Source of the DNA: Hyphomicrobiaceae bacterium | GTDB lineage: Bacteria > Pseudomonadota > Alphaproteobacteria > Rhizobiales > Hyphomicrobiaceae | Assembly: GCA_022844275.1 (NCBI GenBank) | Contig: JALHMB010000011.1 | Location: 43,408-107,407, forward strand | DNA length: 64,000 bases | Reading direction: 5' to 3' | Shown here: piece after piece, positions 1 to 9,096 of the stretch | How the letters are laid out: every line of letters starts with the position of its first letter | Numbering within the stretch: the stretch's first letter is position 1 | Notes under the pieces: generated by a model | Told to the model about the DNA's origin: nothing | Database searches by the model: none | Seen by the model: the letters and a program-made list of their open reading frames with translations, nothing else | Program-made: the position numbers and the translations under genes

Positions 1-1
1 T

Positions 2-82
2 CTCAGAACGCGTCTGGCGTCTTGCGCCGTCGCGTCGCTGCTCGCTTACAGCCAGAAATCTGGTTGTCCCATCACGAGCTGA
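2..82 (+). CDS. pta: Phosphate acetyltransferase, C-terminal fragment (partial at window edge)
   Basis: The second reading frame is open from the window edge to a TGA at 80-82, three bases before the acetate kinase start. The 26 residues include LRTRLASCAVA, which from memory resembles the C-terminal helix of the bifunctional enoyl-CoA hydratase/phosphate acetyltransferase family. That enzyme makes acetyl phosphate from acetyl-CoA, the partner reaction of acetate kinase, and pta-ackA-fabI is a familiar gene order in Hyphomicrobiales. Only the tail is visible, so the call rests on a short similarity plus context. The other two frames are also open here, which keeps confidence moderate. Confidence 0.5.
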   Translation, partial: LRTRLASCAVASLLAYSQKSGCPITS

Positions 83-85
83 GTC

Positions 86-1300
86 ATGAGTGACACTATC
101 TTCGTTGTGAATGCGGGAAGCTCGAGCATCAAGTTCCAGCTCTTCTCAGTTGATGGCCGTGGTCGCTGCGATCGTCTCATGAAGGGCATGTTCGAGGGTA
201 TTGGCTCACGGCCTCATCTTTCAGCGGCCGATGGAGAGAAGACGCTCATCGATCGCAGCTGGAAGGCCAACGAGATCGACGGCGTGTCCAGTGCGCTGGA
301 AGAAGTCGTCAAGTTCGTGAGGGAGTACGGCAAGGGCAGGATGCCGATTGCCGTTGGCCACCGCGTCGTCCACGGCGGGCCGAGCTACAGCGCACCAACG
401 ATCGTGAATGAAACTGTCCTTCGGCAACTCGAGGCTTTTGTGCCGCTCGCTCCGCTGCACCAGCCGAACAACCTCGCGCCCATTCGTCTCCTGCTGACGA
501 GACAGCCGCATCTCACACAAGTCGCCTGCTTCGACACGGCTTTCCATCGCGGTCATCCGGAGATCGCCGACCGCTACGCCATACCGGAGGATCTGTATCT
601 CGAAGGGATCCGGCGTTACGGCTTCCATGGCCTCTCCTATGAATACATCGCAGATAGTTTGAGCACTGCTGCCTCCGAACTCGTGGGTAAGAAAGTCATC
701 GTCGCACATCTCGGCAGCGGGGCCTCAATGTGCGCATTGGTAGGCGGTCGTAGCGTTGAAAGCACCATGGGCTTTACAGCGCTCGATGGCCTGCCAATGG
801 GAACGCGGCCAGGCCAGATCGATGCGGGTGTGATCCTCTATCTCATGGACCAGAAGCGTCTCGGCTCTCGAGAGCTCTACGATCTTCTTTACGCGCAATG
901 CGGTCTTAAGGGACTTTCCGGCATCAGCAACGACGTGCGCGAGCTGCTCGCGAGCTCGGATCCGAGAGCGAAGCTGGCTCTCGACTACTTCGCGTACAGG
1001 ATCGCCCTCTTCGCCGGCATGCTGACCGCCGCCATGCGTGGTCTCGATGGGTTCGTATTCACTGCGGGCATAGGCGAGCACGCGCCGAGTGTTCGCGAGG
1101 CCGTCATTCGGCAGTTGGATTGGCTCGGCATCGAGCTCGACGACGAAGCCAACAAGAAAAGTGCGCTGCGCATATCTACACCCGCCTCCAAGGTTGGTTG
1201 CTACGTCATCCCGACCGACGAGGAACAGATGATCGCGCGCCATACATGGCGGGCCATAGCTGAGCACGCGGGCTCAAACGTTCGGGAGATGCGAGCATGA
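86..1300 (+). CDS. ackA: Acetate kinase
   Basis: Cytoplasmic enzyme that interconverts acetate plus ATP and acetyl phosphate plus ADP. The 404 residues match the family length. The N-terminal phosphate-binding segment VNAGSSSIKF lies at residues 8-17 with the conserved Asn9. The signature CFDTAFH carries the catalytic Asp150, followed by RRYGFHGLSYEY. Phosphate and adenosine loops are seen as AHLGSGASMCA and FTAGIGEHAP. The gene starts three bases after the putative pta fragment and overlaps fabI by four bases (ATGA), so the three genes are probably co-transcribed and the downstream pair translationally coupled. Nothing is unusual in the protein. Confidence 0.97.
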   Translation: MSDTIFVVNAGSSSIKFQLFSVDGRGRCDRLMKGMFEGIGSRPHLSAADGEKTLIDRSWKANEIDGVSSALEEVVKFVREYGKGRMPIAVGHRVVHGGPSYSAPTIVNETVLRQLEAFVPLAPLHQPNNLAPIRLLLTRQPHLTQVACFDTAFHRGHPEIADRYAIPEDLYLEGIRRYGFHGLSYEYIADSLSTAASELVGKKVIVAHLGSGASMCALVGGRSVESTMGFTALDGLPMGTRPGQIDAGVILYLMDQKRLGSRELYDLLYAQCGLKGLSGISNDVRELLASSDPRAKLALDYFAYRIALFAGMLTAAMRGLDGFVFTAGIGEHAPSVREAVIRQLDWLGIELDDEANKKSALRISTPASKVGCYVIPTDEEQMIARHTWRAIAEHAGSNVREMRA

Positions 1301-2079
1301 TCGACCTATCGTCGCTGACGCTCCTGAAGGGAAAGAAGGCGCTGGTCACCGGCATCGCCAACGACAAGTCGATTGCCTGGGGCTGTGCCAAGGCATTCGA
1401 GGCGTTCGGAGCGGATGTCGCGATCACCTATCTGAACGACAAGACGCGCACGTTTGTTGAGCCTTTAGCGCGCGAGCTTCGCTCATCGGTGCTGCTGCCA
1501 CTGGATTTGACCAAGGAAGGTCAGCTCGAAGCGGTGTTCGACGATATCGAGAAGAAGTGGGGCCGCCTGGATATCCTGCTGCACTCGATCGCCTTTGCTC
1601 CGAAGGAAGATCTTCAAGGACGGGTTGTCGACTGCTCCAAGCCAGGTTTCCTTATGGCGATGGAGCTCTCATGCTGGTCGTTCATCCGGATGACGAAGCT
1701 GGCGGAGCCCCTCATGAAGAACGGCGGCGTCGCGTTCACGATGACGTATTACGGATCGCAAATGGTCGTCGAGCACTACAACATGATGGGACCGGTAAAG
1801 GCGGCGCTGGAATCAGCGACGCGCTACATGGCCGCGGAACTCGGGCCTAAGAAGATCAGGGTCCACGCGATTTCGCCCGGTCCACTGAAGACGCGCGCAG
1901 CTTCAGGCATCTCCGACTTCGAGTCGCTGCTGAGCAAGGCGGAGTCCAAGGCGCCGACGCGAAGCCTGGTTTCCATCGACGATGTTGGAGTTGCCGTGGC
2001 CTTCCTCGCCACGGATGCCGCGAAGCTCATAACCGGCGACACGCTCTACATCGATGGCGGATATCACATCATCGACTGA
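1297..2079 (+). CDS. fabI: Enoyl-[acyl-carrier-protein] reductase FabI
   Basis: NAD(P)H-dependent reductase that reduces trans-2-enoyl-ACP in the last step of the fatty acid elongation cycle. It is 260 residues, typical for FabI, with a divergent Rossmann start (TGIANDKSIAWG, residues 18-29) and the FabI form of the catalytic motif, Tyr161-x6-Lys168, instead of the YxxxK of ordinary SDRs. The C-terminal ITGDTLYIDGGYHI is also typical. The start overlaps the ackA stop. FabI paralogs encoded beside ackA are common in alphaproteobacteria; whether this is the housekeeping copy or an additional one cannot be told from this window. Confidence 0.95.
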   Translation: MIDLSSLTLLKGKKALVTGIANDKSIAWGCAKAFEAFGADVAITYLNDKTRTFVEPLARELRSSVLLPLDLTKEGQLEAVFDDIEKKWGRLDILLHSIAFAPKEDLQGRVVDCSKPGFLMAMELSCWSFIRMTKLAEPLMKNGGVAFTMTYYGSQMVVEHYNMMGPVKAALESATRYMAAELGPKKIRVHAISPGPLKTRAASGISDFESLLSKAESKAPTRSLVSIDDVGVAVAFLATDAAKLITGDTLYIDGGYHIID

Positions 2080-2090
2080 AACAGCTGCGC

Positions 2091-2384
2091 TCACATCTGT
2101 GAGGATTTGCTGCGTGTCGTGGGCTTCTTGCGCTCGGTTCCGTAACCCTGCTCCCGCAGATACTTTATGCGCTCTGCCGCGACACGGCGGCATGTGTTTT
2201 CCCACTCCCGCTTGGTCATATGAGTCGAGCGATCCCACTGCTTCATGCATTCCCTAACGCGCGCCTTCTCGTCGAGCAGGGCGGCCTCACTCGATGTGCG
2301 CTTCGCGGCTTGCTGGGTAGTAGATTGGGCTTCGACGGCTGTGGCAGATATTGCCAATGCCGCAACACAAATGAATGCACGCAC
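2091..2384 (-). CDS. Small secreted protein of unknown function
   Basis: A 97-residue protein with an N-terminal signal peptide (about residues 1-19, hydrophobic AFICVAALAISATAVEA ending in an AxA-type cleavage site). The mature part is short, charged and lysine/arginine-rich (MTKREWENTCRRVA), with two cysteines that could pair. Small periplasmic proteins of this style are common in Hyphomicrobiales, but I recognise no family function. It converges with fabI, leaving 11 bases between the stop codons. Confidence 0.6.
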   Translation of the reverse strand: MRAFICVAALAISATAVEAQSTTQQAAKRTSSEAALLDEKARVRECMKQWDRSTHMTKREWENTCRRVAAERIKYLREQGYGTERKKPTTRSKSSQM

Positions 2385-2637
2385 GTTGCGCTCCCATTTT
2401 GTTCATGGGATGCGCTTGACCCGGCAGTCGATCACTCTAACGCAATCCCTCGGAAGCATCCTCCGAGATTGCACCGACAGTCGCCATCCTTGGAATCCCT
2501 GATTTCTGGGAAGCAACGCCCGCAGTGAAAGCGCATAACAGAGGGCTCAGCGCTTTCACGGCGCGTGCCCGCGAGACAACAGCCCGTCCACGTGAAAGCT
2601 GCTCTCGCCAGCTTTAACCATTAATTGGAGACGCCGC

Positions 2638-3561
2638 TCAGAGCGAGCGCGCGACGCGAAATCCCAGATTGTCGTCCCTGTCACTTGGCGGATTGTGGGC
2701 GCGATAGTCGGATTGAACGCGCCGCGTATCATTGTGCCAGCCGCCGCCGCGCACGGAGCGCTCTACACACTGCTCCGAAATGACGGGCGCGGAAGTCACG
2801 CGCCCCGATGGCAGGTGAGCGAAGCAGTCCTGTGTCCACTCGTAGACATTGCCGTGCATGTCGTGCAGGCCAAAGGCGTTCGGCGGAAATTGCGCTACGG
2901 GCGCCGTATGCTCCCAACGGTCGCGGCCTCCGACTTCGCCAGAGCACGGCGGGCATGCATCCTTTCCGAAGTTAGCAAAGTTCCTATCCGGCAGCCGTCC
3001 CCAGAAGAAGGGCGTGGTCGTGCCGGCGCGCGCGGCAAATTCCCACTCCGCTTCCGACGGCAATCGGTAAGTCTGCCCGGTTTTCTGCGAAAGCCAATTC
3101 ACGTAGTCCTGCGCGTCGTACCAGGAGACATGGATCGCCGGACGCGCGCCGCGCCCCCAGCCCTGATCAGGCGGGCGATAGCCGCGGCAGCCACCGTCAG
3201 CGACACAGGCATCCCATTGGTCAAAAGTAACTTCTGTCCGGCCGATCGAGAATGCACCTACGTCGACCGTACGCAGCTCGGGCACTGATGCAATGCCGAG
3301 ACGGCTGAGAAGCACCTCCCGACGCCTGAGCTGGCGGCCCATATAAAAAGTGCCCCCCTCGATAGGCACCATCTCAGGGCAATTCTCGCAGTCGGAGAAT
3401 ATCTCGCCAGCGCGAATGCTGCCTGGTGCGGATCGCGGTGGTGTGCTCAGGGAATACAGCAGCCCCGCAACGACGAGCAGGACGGAAGCGGCCCACATCC
3501 ACCAAGCTGAACGGCTAACCGATAGCGGTAGACGGAACGCGTCAGGTATTCCGATGAACAT
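2638..3561 (-). CDS. Membrane-anchored SUMF1/formylglycine-generating-fold protein
   Basis: 307 residues with one N-terminal transmembrane segment (about 20-38) followed by a SUMF1-type (FGE-sulfatase, C-type-lectin-like) domain from residue ~64 to the end. Hallmarks are EGGTFYMGR, IGRTEVTFDQWDAC, HVSWYDAQDYVNWLS, RLPSEAEWEFAARAG, GLHDMHGNVYEWTQD, RGGGWHND and a terminal GFRVARSL. The paired active-site cysteines that true formylglycine-generating enzymes carry near the C-terminus are absent, so sulfatase-activating activity is unlikely. The domain probably faces the periplasm and may be structural or ligand-binding. No sulfatase gene is nearby. It is transcribed alone. Confidence 0.85.
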   Translation of the reverse strand: MFIGIPDAFRLPLSVSRSAWWMWAASVLLVVAGLLYSLSTPPRSAPGSIRAGEIFSDCENCPEMVPIEGGTFYMGRQLRRREVLLSRLGIASVPELRTVDVGAFSIGRTEVTFDQWDACVADGGCRGYRPPDQGWGRGARPAIHVSWYDAQDYVNWLSQKTGQTYRLPSEAEWEFAARAGTTTPFFWGRLPDRNFANFGKDACPPCSGEVGGRDRWEHTAPVAQFPPNAFGLHDMHGNVYEWTQDCFAHLPSGRVTSAPVISEQCVERSVRGGGWHNDTRRVQSDYRAHNPPSDRDDNLGFRVARSL

Positions 3562-3806
3562 CTGGATGCACTGGGTATGTCGGGTCAGGGTCGAACATGT
3601 AAGATGCTAGGCAACGTCGTCAATCAATATGCCCGCTCCGGAATATGACCCATGAGCATTAAGAAAAACGCCAGTAATTCGCGCGCCCAGCAGCCGCCGC
3701 AATGCACCCAAGCCGGAACGCCCTGGAAGTGGGGCCTGGACACGTCGCGCAATCGCTTGTAGGCCGCCGATGCTGGGCGCTGAGCGCCGTTCACCGGGGG
3801 ATTATC

Positions 3807-4190
3807 ATGCAAGGCATAGGAAAAGCATTCTTCGTGTCGGCGCTCGTCTATGGCGTGATTGGCATCCTGCTCGGCCTCCACATGGCCATGAGCAAGAACC
3901 ACGGGCAGATGCCGACGCACGCCCACGTCCTCGTCATTGGATGGCTGAGCTTTGCCGTCTTCGGTCTCTTCTACTCGGCTCATGGACATGCGGTGCCGCG
4001 GCTGCTCGCTGCCGCGCATTTCTGGCTAGCGCAGATCTCACTCGCAGCGCTCGTGGTCGGCCTCTATCTCCTCTACTCCGGCCAGACTCAGTATGAGCCG
4101 GTCGCCGCGATCTCATCGCTCGGCTATGCCACCTCATTTCTGATTTTCGTCGCAGTGGCTCTCCGCGCCATGCACCAGCGGAGCGACTGA
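3807..4190 (+). CDS. Small four-helix membrane protein, cytochrome oxidase subunit I-like
   Basis: 127 residues from the ATG at 3807, which directly precedes the first hydrophobic helix; an upstream in-frame start at 3702 would add a non-hydrophobic, non-conserved extension. Four membrane helices are predicted. Helix 2 holds the His pair in PTHAHVLVIGWLSFAVFG, and a further His pair follows in SAHGHAV. From memory, short proteins of this kind are annotated as cytochrome c oxidase subunit I-like, because the histidines resemble haem ligands of the larger family. Role unknown; it could bind haem or metal. It stands alone between oppositely oriented and downstream genes. Confidence 0.65.
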   Translation: MQGIGKAFFVSALVYGVIGILLGLHMAMSKNHGQMPTHAHVLVIGWLSFAVFGLFYSAHGHAVPRLLAAAHFWLAQISLAALVVGLYLLYSGQTQYEPVAAISSLGYATSFLIFVAVALRAMHQRSD

Positions 4191-4293
4191 TCTCGGACCG
4201 TCGGCTGGGGCCTGCCCTGGCCTCGCGGCCTGCGGCGCACTATCATCGTCCCCAAAGCCGCGCTCAACGCGGCGCAAAATCGGGAGGTGCGCC

Positions 4294-5082
4294 ATGGTCG
4301 GTCCGCAGGGCCTGAAATTCACGTCCGTTCGCTCATCTGTGTCGGACGCCGAGTGGGAGGCGCGCGTGAACCTCGCCGCCTGCTTCCGCCTTGCCGATCA
4401 CTACGGCATGTCGGACATGATCTACACCCACATTACCGCCCGCGCGCCGGACAACCCGAGCCACTTCCTGCTCAATCTGCACGGCCTGCTCTTCGAAGAG
4501 ATGACCGCCTCCTCCTTCATGCGCGTCGATCTCAACGGTAACATCCTCGTCAAGCCGGAGGTCGATCACGGCTATGGCCTGCACATGGCCGCCTTCGTGA
4601 TCCATAGCGCCATCTATCGCGCACGCCCTGACGTGATGGCGGTCATGCACACGCACTCGATCGCGGGCATGGCGGTGTCCTCGCTCAAGTGCGGGCTCCT
4701 GCCTCTGACACAGACCTCGCACCGCTTCTACCCGCGCATCGCCTATCATGACTTCAACGGACCAGAGCGCGACCCGTCCGAGCGCGAGAAGCTCGCAGTC
4801 CACCTCGGCAAGAACGACGTCATGATCCTGCGCAATCATGGCCTGCTGACCATCGGTGCGAGCATTCCCGAGACCTTCAATAGGATGTACGGCCTCGAGC
4901 GCGCGTGCCAGGCACAGCTCACCGCGCTCGCTTGCAACACCGAGCTAAACGTGCTCTCGCCCGCCGTCGTGGAGAAATCGACGGCCATGTACGCACCGGG
5001 TGCGGTGCGCCCGTACGGCCTGCTCGAATGGCCGGCGCTGCTGCGGCTCCTCGATCGGAAGGATCCGAGCTACCGAGATTGA
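4294..5082 (+). CDS. Class II aldolase/adducin-domain protein
   Basis: 262 residues forming a single class II aldolase/adducin domain. The zinc-ligand histidines are visible as MHTHS (around residues 110-114) and the later NHGLLTIG; THITARAP is the usual phosphate-loop region. The family includes fuculose-1-phosphate and ribulose-5-phosphate aldolases or epimerases and many uncharacterised paralogs. This protein belongs to the longer group with the LLNLHGLLFEEMTASS segment, for which no substrate can be assigned. Its 3' end overlaps the convergent lipocalin-like gene by 13 bases. The neighbouring SDR and sugar transporter hint at carbohydrate or sugar-acid catabolism, but this is only contextual. 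Confidence 0.85.
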   Translation: MVGPQGLKFTSVRSSVSDAEWEARVNLAACFRLADHYGMSDMIYTHITARAPDNPSHFLLNLHGLLFEEMTASSFMRVDLNGNILVKPEVDHGYGLHMAAFVIHSAIYRARPDVMAVMHTHSIAGMAVSSLKCGLLPLTQTSHRFYPRIAYHDFNGPERDPSEREKLAVHLGKNDVMILRNHGLLTIGASIPETFNRMYGLERACQAQLTALACNTELNVLSPAVVEKSTAMYAPGAVRPYGLLEWPALLRLLDRKDPSYRD

Positions 5083-5495
5083 GCACGCCGCCAGACAATA
5101 CGCTGCGTGCGTGATGTGCCGGCCGAGAAGTCGGGCCCGGTGAGCGTCAACGTATCACCTTCAAGCTGGATGTGCCGCGTGCTCCTGAAGCCGACCAGCG
5201 CGGGGTTCGTCGCGATCTCGATCGAATGAAACACCGTCCCATTGCTGACATCGTAGCGACCGGAATAGGCAAATGACTGCGCGTAAGCCATCGCCTTATC
5301 GGCCTCCGAAGTAGGAGCTGTGCTCTGTCTACCTGCCTTCATAAGGGTCGCCGCCATGTAACCGTCCGCAGTGTACATGATGAGGCCCTGCGCATCATGG
5401 CCGAGCGGAAACTCCGGCGGGCGACCGTCATCATAGACGAGCGACCAGCTCTCGAGGCGCCACGTCCCCAACAGGTCCTTCGCGGTAGCAGTCAT
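5070..5495 (-). CDS. Lipocalin-like domain protein
   Basis: 141 residues resembling the lipocalin-like domain of fungal and bacterial proteins (LLGTWRLESWSLVYDDG at the N-terminus, LIMYTADGYMAATL, HIQLEGDTLTLTGP). It is probably a small cytoplasmic beta-barrel that binds or isomerises a hydrophobic ligand; no catalytic residues can be named. Start choice: an AGGAGG sequence lies directly against the in-frame ATG at 5504 but nine bases upstream of the ATG at 5495, so 5495 is preferred. Convergent with the aldolase-like gene, overlapping its end by 13 bases. Confidence 0.75.
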   Translation of the reverse strand: MTATAKDLLGTWRLESWSLVYDDGRPPEFPLGHDAQGLIMYTADGYMAATLMKAGRQSTAPTSEADKAMAYAQSFAYSGRYDVSNGTVFHSIEIATNPALVGFRSTRHIQLEGDTLTLTGPDFSAGTSRTQRIVWRRAQSR

Positions 5496-5628
5496 CTGGT
5501 CCATCCTCCTGAGCAATCCAGTGTCATCATCAACTGGCCTTGCGCTCAGTCGTGGTCAAGCCGCACATTTGGCGCCGGAAGGCGGCACGGCAAAAAGCCA
5601 GCGACCGCCCCAAACGGGAGGAACGACG

Positions 5629-6381
5629 ATGGATCTCAAGGGTTCGGTAGCGCTCGTGACCGGCGGCAACGGCGGCCTCGGTCAGCGCATCTGCCATGCG
5701 CTGGCGCGTGAAGGGGTGAATATTGCCGTCATGTACGCGCAGAGCCGCGACCAGGCTGAAGGCGTCGCGCGCGAGCTCGCTTCGAGCCATCAGATCAATG
5801 CCGTGGCCTTCGGCTGCGACATCACCGACAACGCCTCTGTCGAACGCCTTGTCGGTGAGGTGAAGGCACGCTTTGGCCGCCTCGACATCCTCGTCAATGA
5901 TGCAGCCTACAACATCTCAATCCCATTTCCGGATCTCGACAGCCTCACGCAGGAGGTGTGGGACAAGATCATGGCGGTGAACCTCACCGGCCCCATGCGC
6001 CTCATGAAGGCCGTGGCACCCGTCATGAAATCCCAGGGACGCGGGCGCATCGTCAACATCTCGTCTGTTGCCGGGCTCGGTCCGAGCGGCTCTTCGATCG
6101 CCTATGCGGTTTCGAAGGCGGGCCTCATTCACCTGACGCGCTGCATGGCCGTCGCCATGGCGCCGGAGACGCTCGTCAACTGCGTCGCGCCCGGACTACT
6201 CGAAGGCACGCGCGCCACTGCCAATCTTCGTGCCGAGCAGGTCGAGCGCTCTGCTTCCAGCTCTCTTCTGAAGAAGCCTGCCGACAAGGACGACTGCGCC
6301 GACATGGTCGTCACCATGTGCCGCACGGAGACCATGACGGGCCAGACGATCGTCATCGACTCGGGTCGCGTATTTCATTGA
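5629..6381 (+). CDS. SDR family NAD(P)-dependent oxidoreductase
   Basis: 250-residue classical short-chain dehydrogenase. The cofactor loop TGGNGGLG is at residues 11-18, NDAAYN replaces the usual NNAG, and the catalytic tetrad includes Ser in NISSVAG with Tyr159-x3-Lys163. The C-terminal MTGQTIVIDSGR is the usual final strand. The ATG at 5629 follows a GGGAGGAA ribosome-binding site; the longer in-frame reading from 5521 lacks one. It lies downstream of the aldolase-like and upstream of the sugar transporter genes and may act on the imported sugar or its acid. Substrate unknown. Confidence 0.9.
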   Translation: MDLKGSVALVTGGNGGLGQRICHALAREGVNIAVMYAQSRDQAEGVARELASSHQINAVAFGCDITDNASVERLVGEVKARFGRLDILVNDAAYNISIPFPDLDSLTQEVWDKIMAVNLTGPMRLMKAVAPVMKSQGRGRIVNISSVAGLGPSGSSIAYAVSKAGLIHLTRCMAVAMAPETLVNCVAPGLLEGTRATANLRAEQVERSASSSLLKKPADKDDCADMVVTMCRTETMTGQTIVIDSGRVFH

Positions 6382-6648
6382 CACGAGGGCAGTCCAAACG
6401 GGCGACCGAGTGCAGCCAAATAGCCTGACAAAGCGGCTTCGCATCGATCCGGCATCTTGTTGACATGCGAGAAAGTTTGGCATTCGCCGTGCGCAGATGG
6501 CTCTGCGCCGGCGATACTTGCCATCAGTCCAAGAACCCTGTTAATGGGACCCACTGCCACCGCGGGCTCCAAGCGTCTGATCGCTCCACTCGCGACCAGT
6601 TTCAAATAATAAAATGGGCTGCAAAGCGGCTCCGCCCGTGGAGGAAAT

Positions 6649-7701
6649 ATGGCGACGGTTGATATCCGCAAAGTCCGGAAGGCGTTCGGCTCGGTCAACG
6701 TATTGCACGGGGTCAGCGTCGACATTTCCGATGGCGAGTTTGTGGTGCTGGTCGGCCCATCGGGCTGCGGCAAGTCCACCCTGCTGCGGATGCTCGCAGG
6801 CCTCGAAAACATCACCGGCGGCGAGATCGCGATCAGCGGCAAGGTGGTGAACACCGTCCCGCCGAAGGATCGGGACATCGCGATGGTGTTCCAGAACTAC
6901 GCGCTTTATCCGCACATGACCGTGTTCGACAACATGGCGTTCTCCATGATGCTCGCCAAGGCGCCGCGCGAGGTCATGGAGCGCGAGGTGCAGAAGGCCG
7001 CAAAGATCCTCGGCCTCGAGCAGCTCCTGCACCGCTACCCGCGTCAGCTCTCGGGCGGTCAGCGCCAACGCGTGGCCATGGGCCGCGCCATCGTGCGCAA
7101 TCCGCAGGTGTTCCTGTTCGACGAGCCGCTCTCCAACCTCGACGCTAAGCTGCGCGTACAGATGCGCTCCGAAATCAAGGAGCTGCACCAGCGGCTGAAG
7201 GTCACCACCGTCTACGTCACGCACGACCAGATCGAGGCCATGACGATGGCTGACAAGATCGTCGTCATGAACAGCGGCAACATCGAGCAGACTGGCGCAC
7301 CGCTCGAGTTGTACGATCGCCCGGCCAACCTGTTCGTAGCGGGCTTTATCGGTTCGCCCGCGATGAACATCCTGCCCGGCGCCACCGGCGAGGGCGGCTT
7401 CGTCGCCGAAGGCGGCGCCGTGCTGCCGATGCCCGCCACTACGCGCAATGGCGCCGGCTACTACGGCATCCGACCCGAGCACATGCGTATCGTGAATGAG
7501 GGCGGCATACCCGCTACCGTTCAGCTCATCGAGCCCACGGGATCAGAGACGCAGGTCACGATCCGCATCGCCGACACGCCGCTCACCTGTGCCTTCCGCG
7601 AGCGCATCACCCAGAAGCCGGGCGAGACGATCCGCGTGATGCCAGACCTCGGCCTGGTGCACCTTTTCGAGAAGGGATCGGGCCAGCGCCTCGCAAGCTA
7701 A
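6649..7701 (+). CDS. Sugar ABC transporter ATP-binding protein (UgpC/MalK family)
   Basis: 350-residue ATPase of the CUT1 carbohydrate uptake class. Walker A GPSGCGKST at residues 36-44, Q-loop in FQNYALYPH, signature LSGGQRQRV, Walker B FLFDEPLSNLDAKLR and H-loop THDQ are all intact. The C-terminal ~110 residues form the TOBE/MalK regulatory domain (YYGIRPEHMRIV). A strong GGAGGAAAT ribosome-binding site precedes the ATG. It is first in a four-gene operon with a binding protein and two permeases, all needed for import across the inner membrane. The substrate cannot be read from the ATPase. The 267 bases upstream, with an AT-rich run near 6605, probably hold the promoter. Confidence 0.95.
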   Translation: MATVDIRKVRKAFGSVNVLHGVSVDISDGEFVVLVGPSGCGKSTLLRMLAGLENITGGEIAISGKVVNTVPPKDRDIAMVFQNYALYPHMTVFDNMAFSMMLAKAPREVMEREVQKAAKILGLEQLLHRYPRQLSGGQRQRVAMGRAIVRNPQVFLFDEPLSNLDAKLRVQMRSEIKELHQRLKVTTVYVTHDQIEAMTMADKIVVMNSGNIEQTGAPLELYDRPANLFVAGFIGSPAMNILPGATGEGGFVAEGGAVLPMPATTRNGAGYYGIRPEHMRIVNEGGIPATVQLIEPTGSETQVTIRIADTPLTCAFRERITQKPGETIRVMPDLGLVHLFEKGSGQRLAS

Positions 7702-7752
7702 ACATCAAGAAAAACAATAATCTACTCATCAACCCCTAGGGAAGGAACGACT

Positions 7753-9084
7753 ATGGCTCTCATTACCCGACGCACAGCATTGCAGCTCGGTGCGAGCGCG
7801 GTCGCGCTCGGCGCCGCCAGCCGCTTCGCTTATGCGCAGTCGAACATCAAGACCGCCGACGCTTCACCGCCGAAACTCGACATCGAGAAGGGCGCTTCGC
7901 TGCGTATGCTCCGCCCAGTCCGGTTCGTGCAGCCGGACGAGGACGTCTTCCGCGCCAACTGCGCCAAGTTCACCAAGGAGACGGGCGTCGAGGTCAAAGT
8001 CGACTTCGTCGGCTGGGAGGACATCACCCAGCAGACCGCCGTCACCGCGAATACCGGCGCCGGCCCCGACCTCATCATGGGCTTCAACGAGGCCCCACAC
8101 ATCTACACCGACAAGCTCGTCGAGCTCTCGGACGTGGCCGAGTACATCGGCAAGAAGTATGGCGGCTGGCTGCCGCTCGCCCAGAAGTACGGCAAGAAGC
8201 ATGGCACCAACAATTGGATCGGCCTGCCCTTCGGCGCATCGGGCGGTCCGCTGGTGTGGCGCAAGTCGGCGGTGAATGCGGCCGGCTACGACGCGCCGCC
8301 GGATGACCTCGACAAGTATCTCGACCTCTGCCGGAAGCTCCACGCTGCTGGCAAGCCAGCGGGTTTCGCGCTCGGCAACGCTGTCGGTGACGGCAACGGT
8401 TTCGCCAACTGGCTGGTCTGGTCACACGGTGGCTACCTCGTCGACCCGGACAACAAGGTCGCCATCAACAGCAAGGAAACCATCGCGGCCCTGACGTACC
8501 TGCAGGAACTCTACAAGACGTTCGTGCCCGGCACGATCGCCTGGGGCGACATCAGCAACAACCGCGCCTACGCCGCGAGCGAGTGCTGGCTGACGGCGAA
8601 TGGCGTGTCGATGTACTTCGCATTGAAGCGGGATCCGAAGCTCGCCGAGATCGCCGAGGACACCCAGCACAGCCTGCTCCCAAAGGGCAAACTGGACGTG
8701 TCGCCCATGGCCGGCCTCACGCTCAACGCCATGGTGTTCAAGCACAGCAAGTTCCCGAATGCGTCGAAGGCGCTGCTCAGCTTCCTGCTCGAGAAGGAGC
8801 AGTACGATCCGTGGCTGCAGGCGAACCTCGGCTATTGGGCGCAGCCGCTCGAGAACTATTCGACGAGCGCGGTGTGGGAGAGCGACCCGAAGGTGGCGCT
8901 CTTCAAGGACACCATGCGGAGCAACTTCTGGATCGGCTACAAGGGTCCGATCAGCCAGGCCTCCGCCGCTGCCAACGCCGACTACATCATGGTGCAGATG
9001 TGCGCCTCAGCAGCCTCTGGCCAGTCGACGCCCCAGGCTGCAGCCGCCGAAGCAGAGCGCCGCGCGAAGCGCTTCTTCCGCTGA
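7753..9084 (+). CDS. Sugar ABC transporter substrate-binding protein (Tat-type signal)
   Basis: 443-residue extracellular solute-binding protein (family 1, CUT1 class). The N-terminus ITRRTALQLGASAVALGA has an arginine pair followed by a hydrophobic stretch and an AYAQ cleavage site, consistent with Tat export. The mature protein shows the usual sugar-binding layout (LRPVRFVQPDEDVFR, GPDLIMGFNEAPH, WIGLPFGASGGPLVWRKSA). It delivers the substrate to the two permeases encoded next. A GAAGGAA ribosome-binding site precedes the ATG. A GC-rich hairpin directly after the stop probably raises this gene's mRNA relative to the permeases, as is common for binding proteins. Confidence 0.93.
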   Translation: MALITRRTALQLGASAVALGAASRFAYAQSNIKTADASPPKLDIEKGASLRMLRPVRFVQPDEDVFRANCAKFTKETGVEVKVDFVGWEDITQQTAVTANTGAGPDLIMGFNEAPHIYTDKLVELSDVAEYIGKKYGGWLPLAQKYGKKHGTNNWIGLPFGASGGPLVWRKSAVNAAGYDAPPDDLDKYLDLCRKLHAAGKPAGFALGNAVGDGNGFANWLVWSHGGYLVDPDNKVAINSKETIAALTYLQELYKTFVPGTIAWGDISNNRAYAASECWLTANGVSMYFALKRDPKLAEIAEDTQHSLLPKGKLDVSPMAGLTLNAMVFKHSKFPNASKALLSFLLEKEQYDPWLQANLGYWAQPLENYSTSAVWESDPKVALFKDTMRSNFWIGYKGPISQASAAANADYIMVQMCASAASGQSTPQAAAAEAERRAKRFFR

Positions 9085-9096
9085 GCTGAACGGAAC

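Noticed and set aside
6541..7482. Open frame of 313 codons antisense to the sugar ABC ATPase gene
   Set aside because: Histidine/arginine-rich translation without family features; a mirror of codon bias in the real gene with intact ABC motifs on the other strand.
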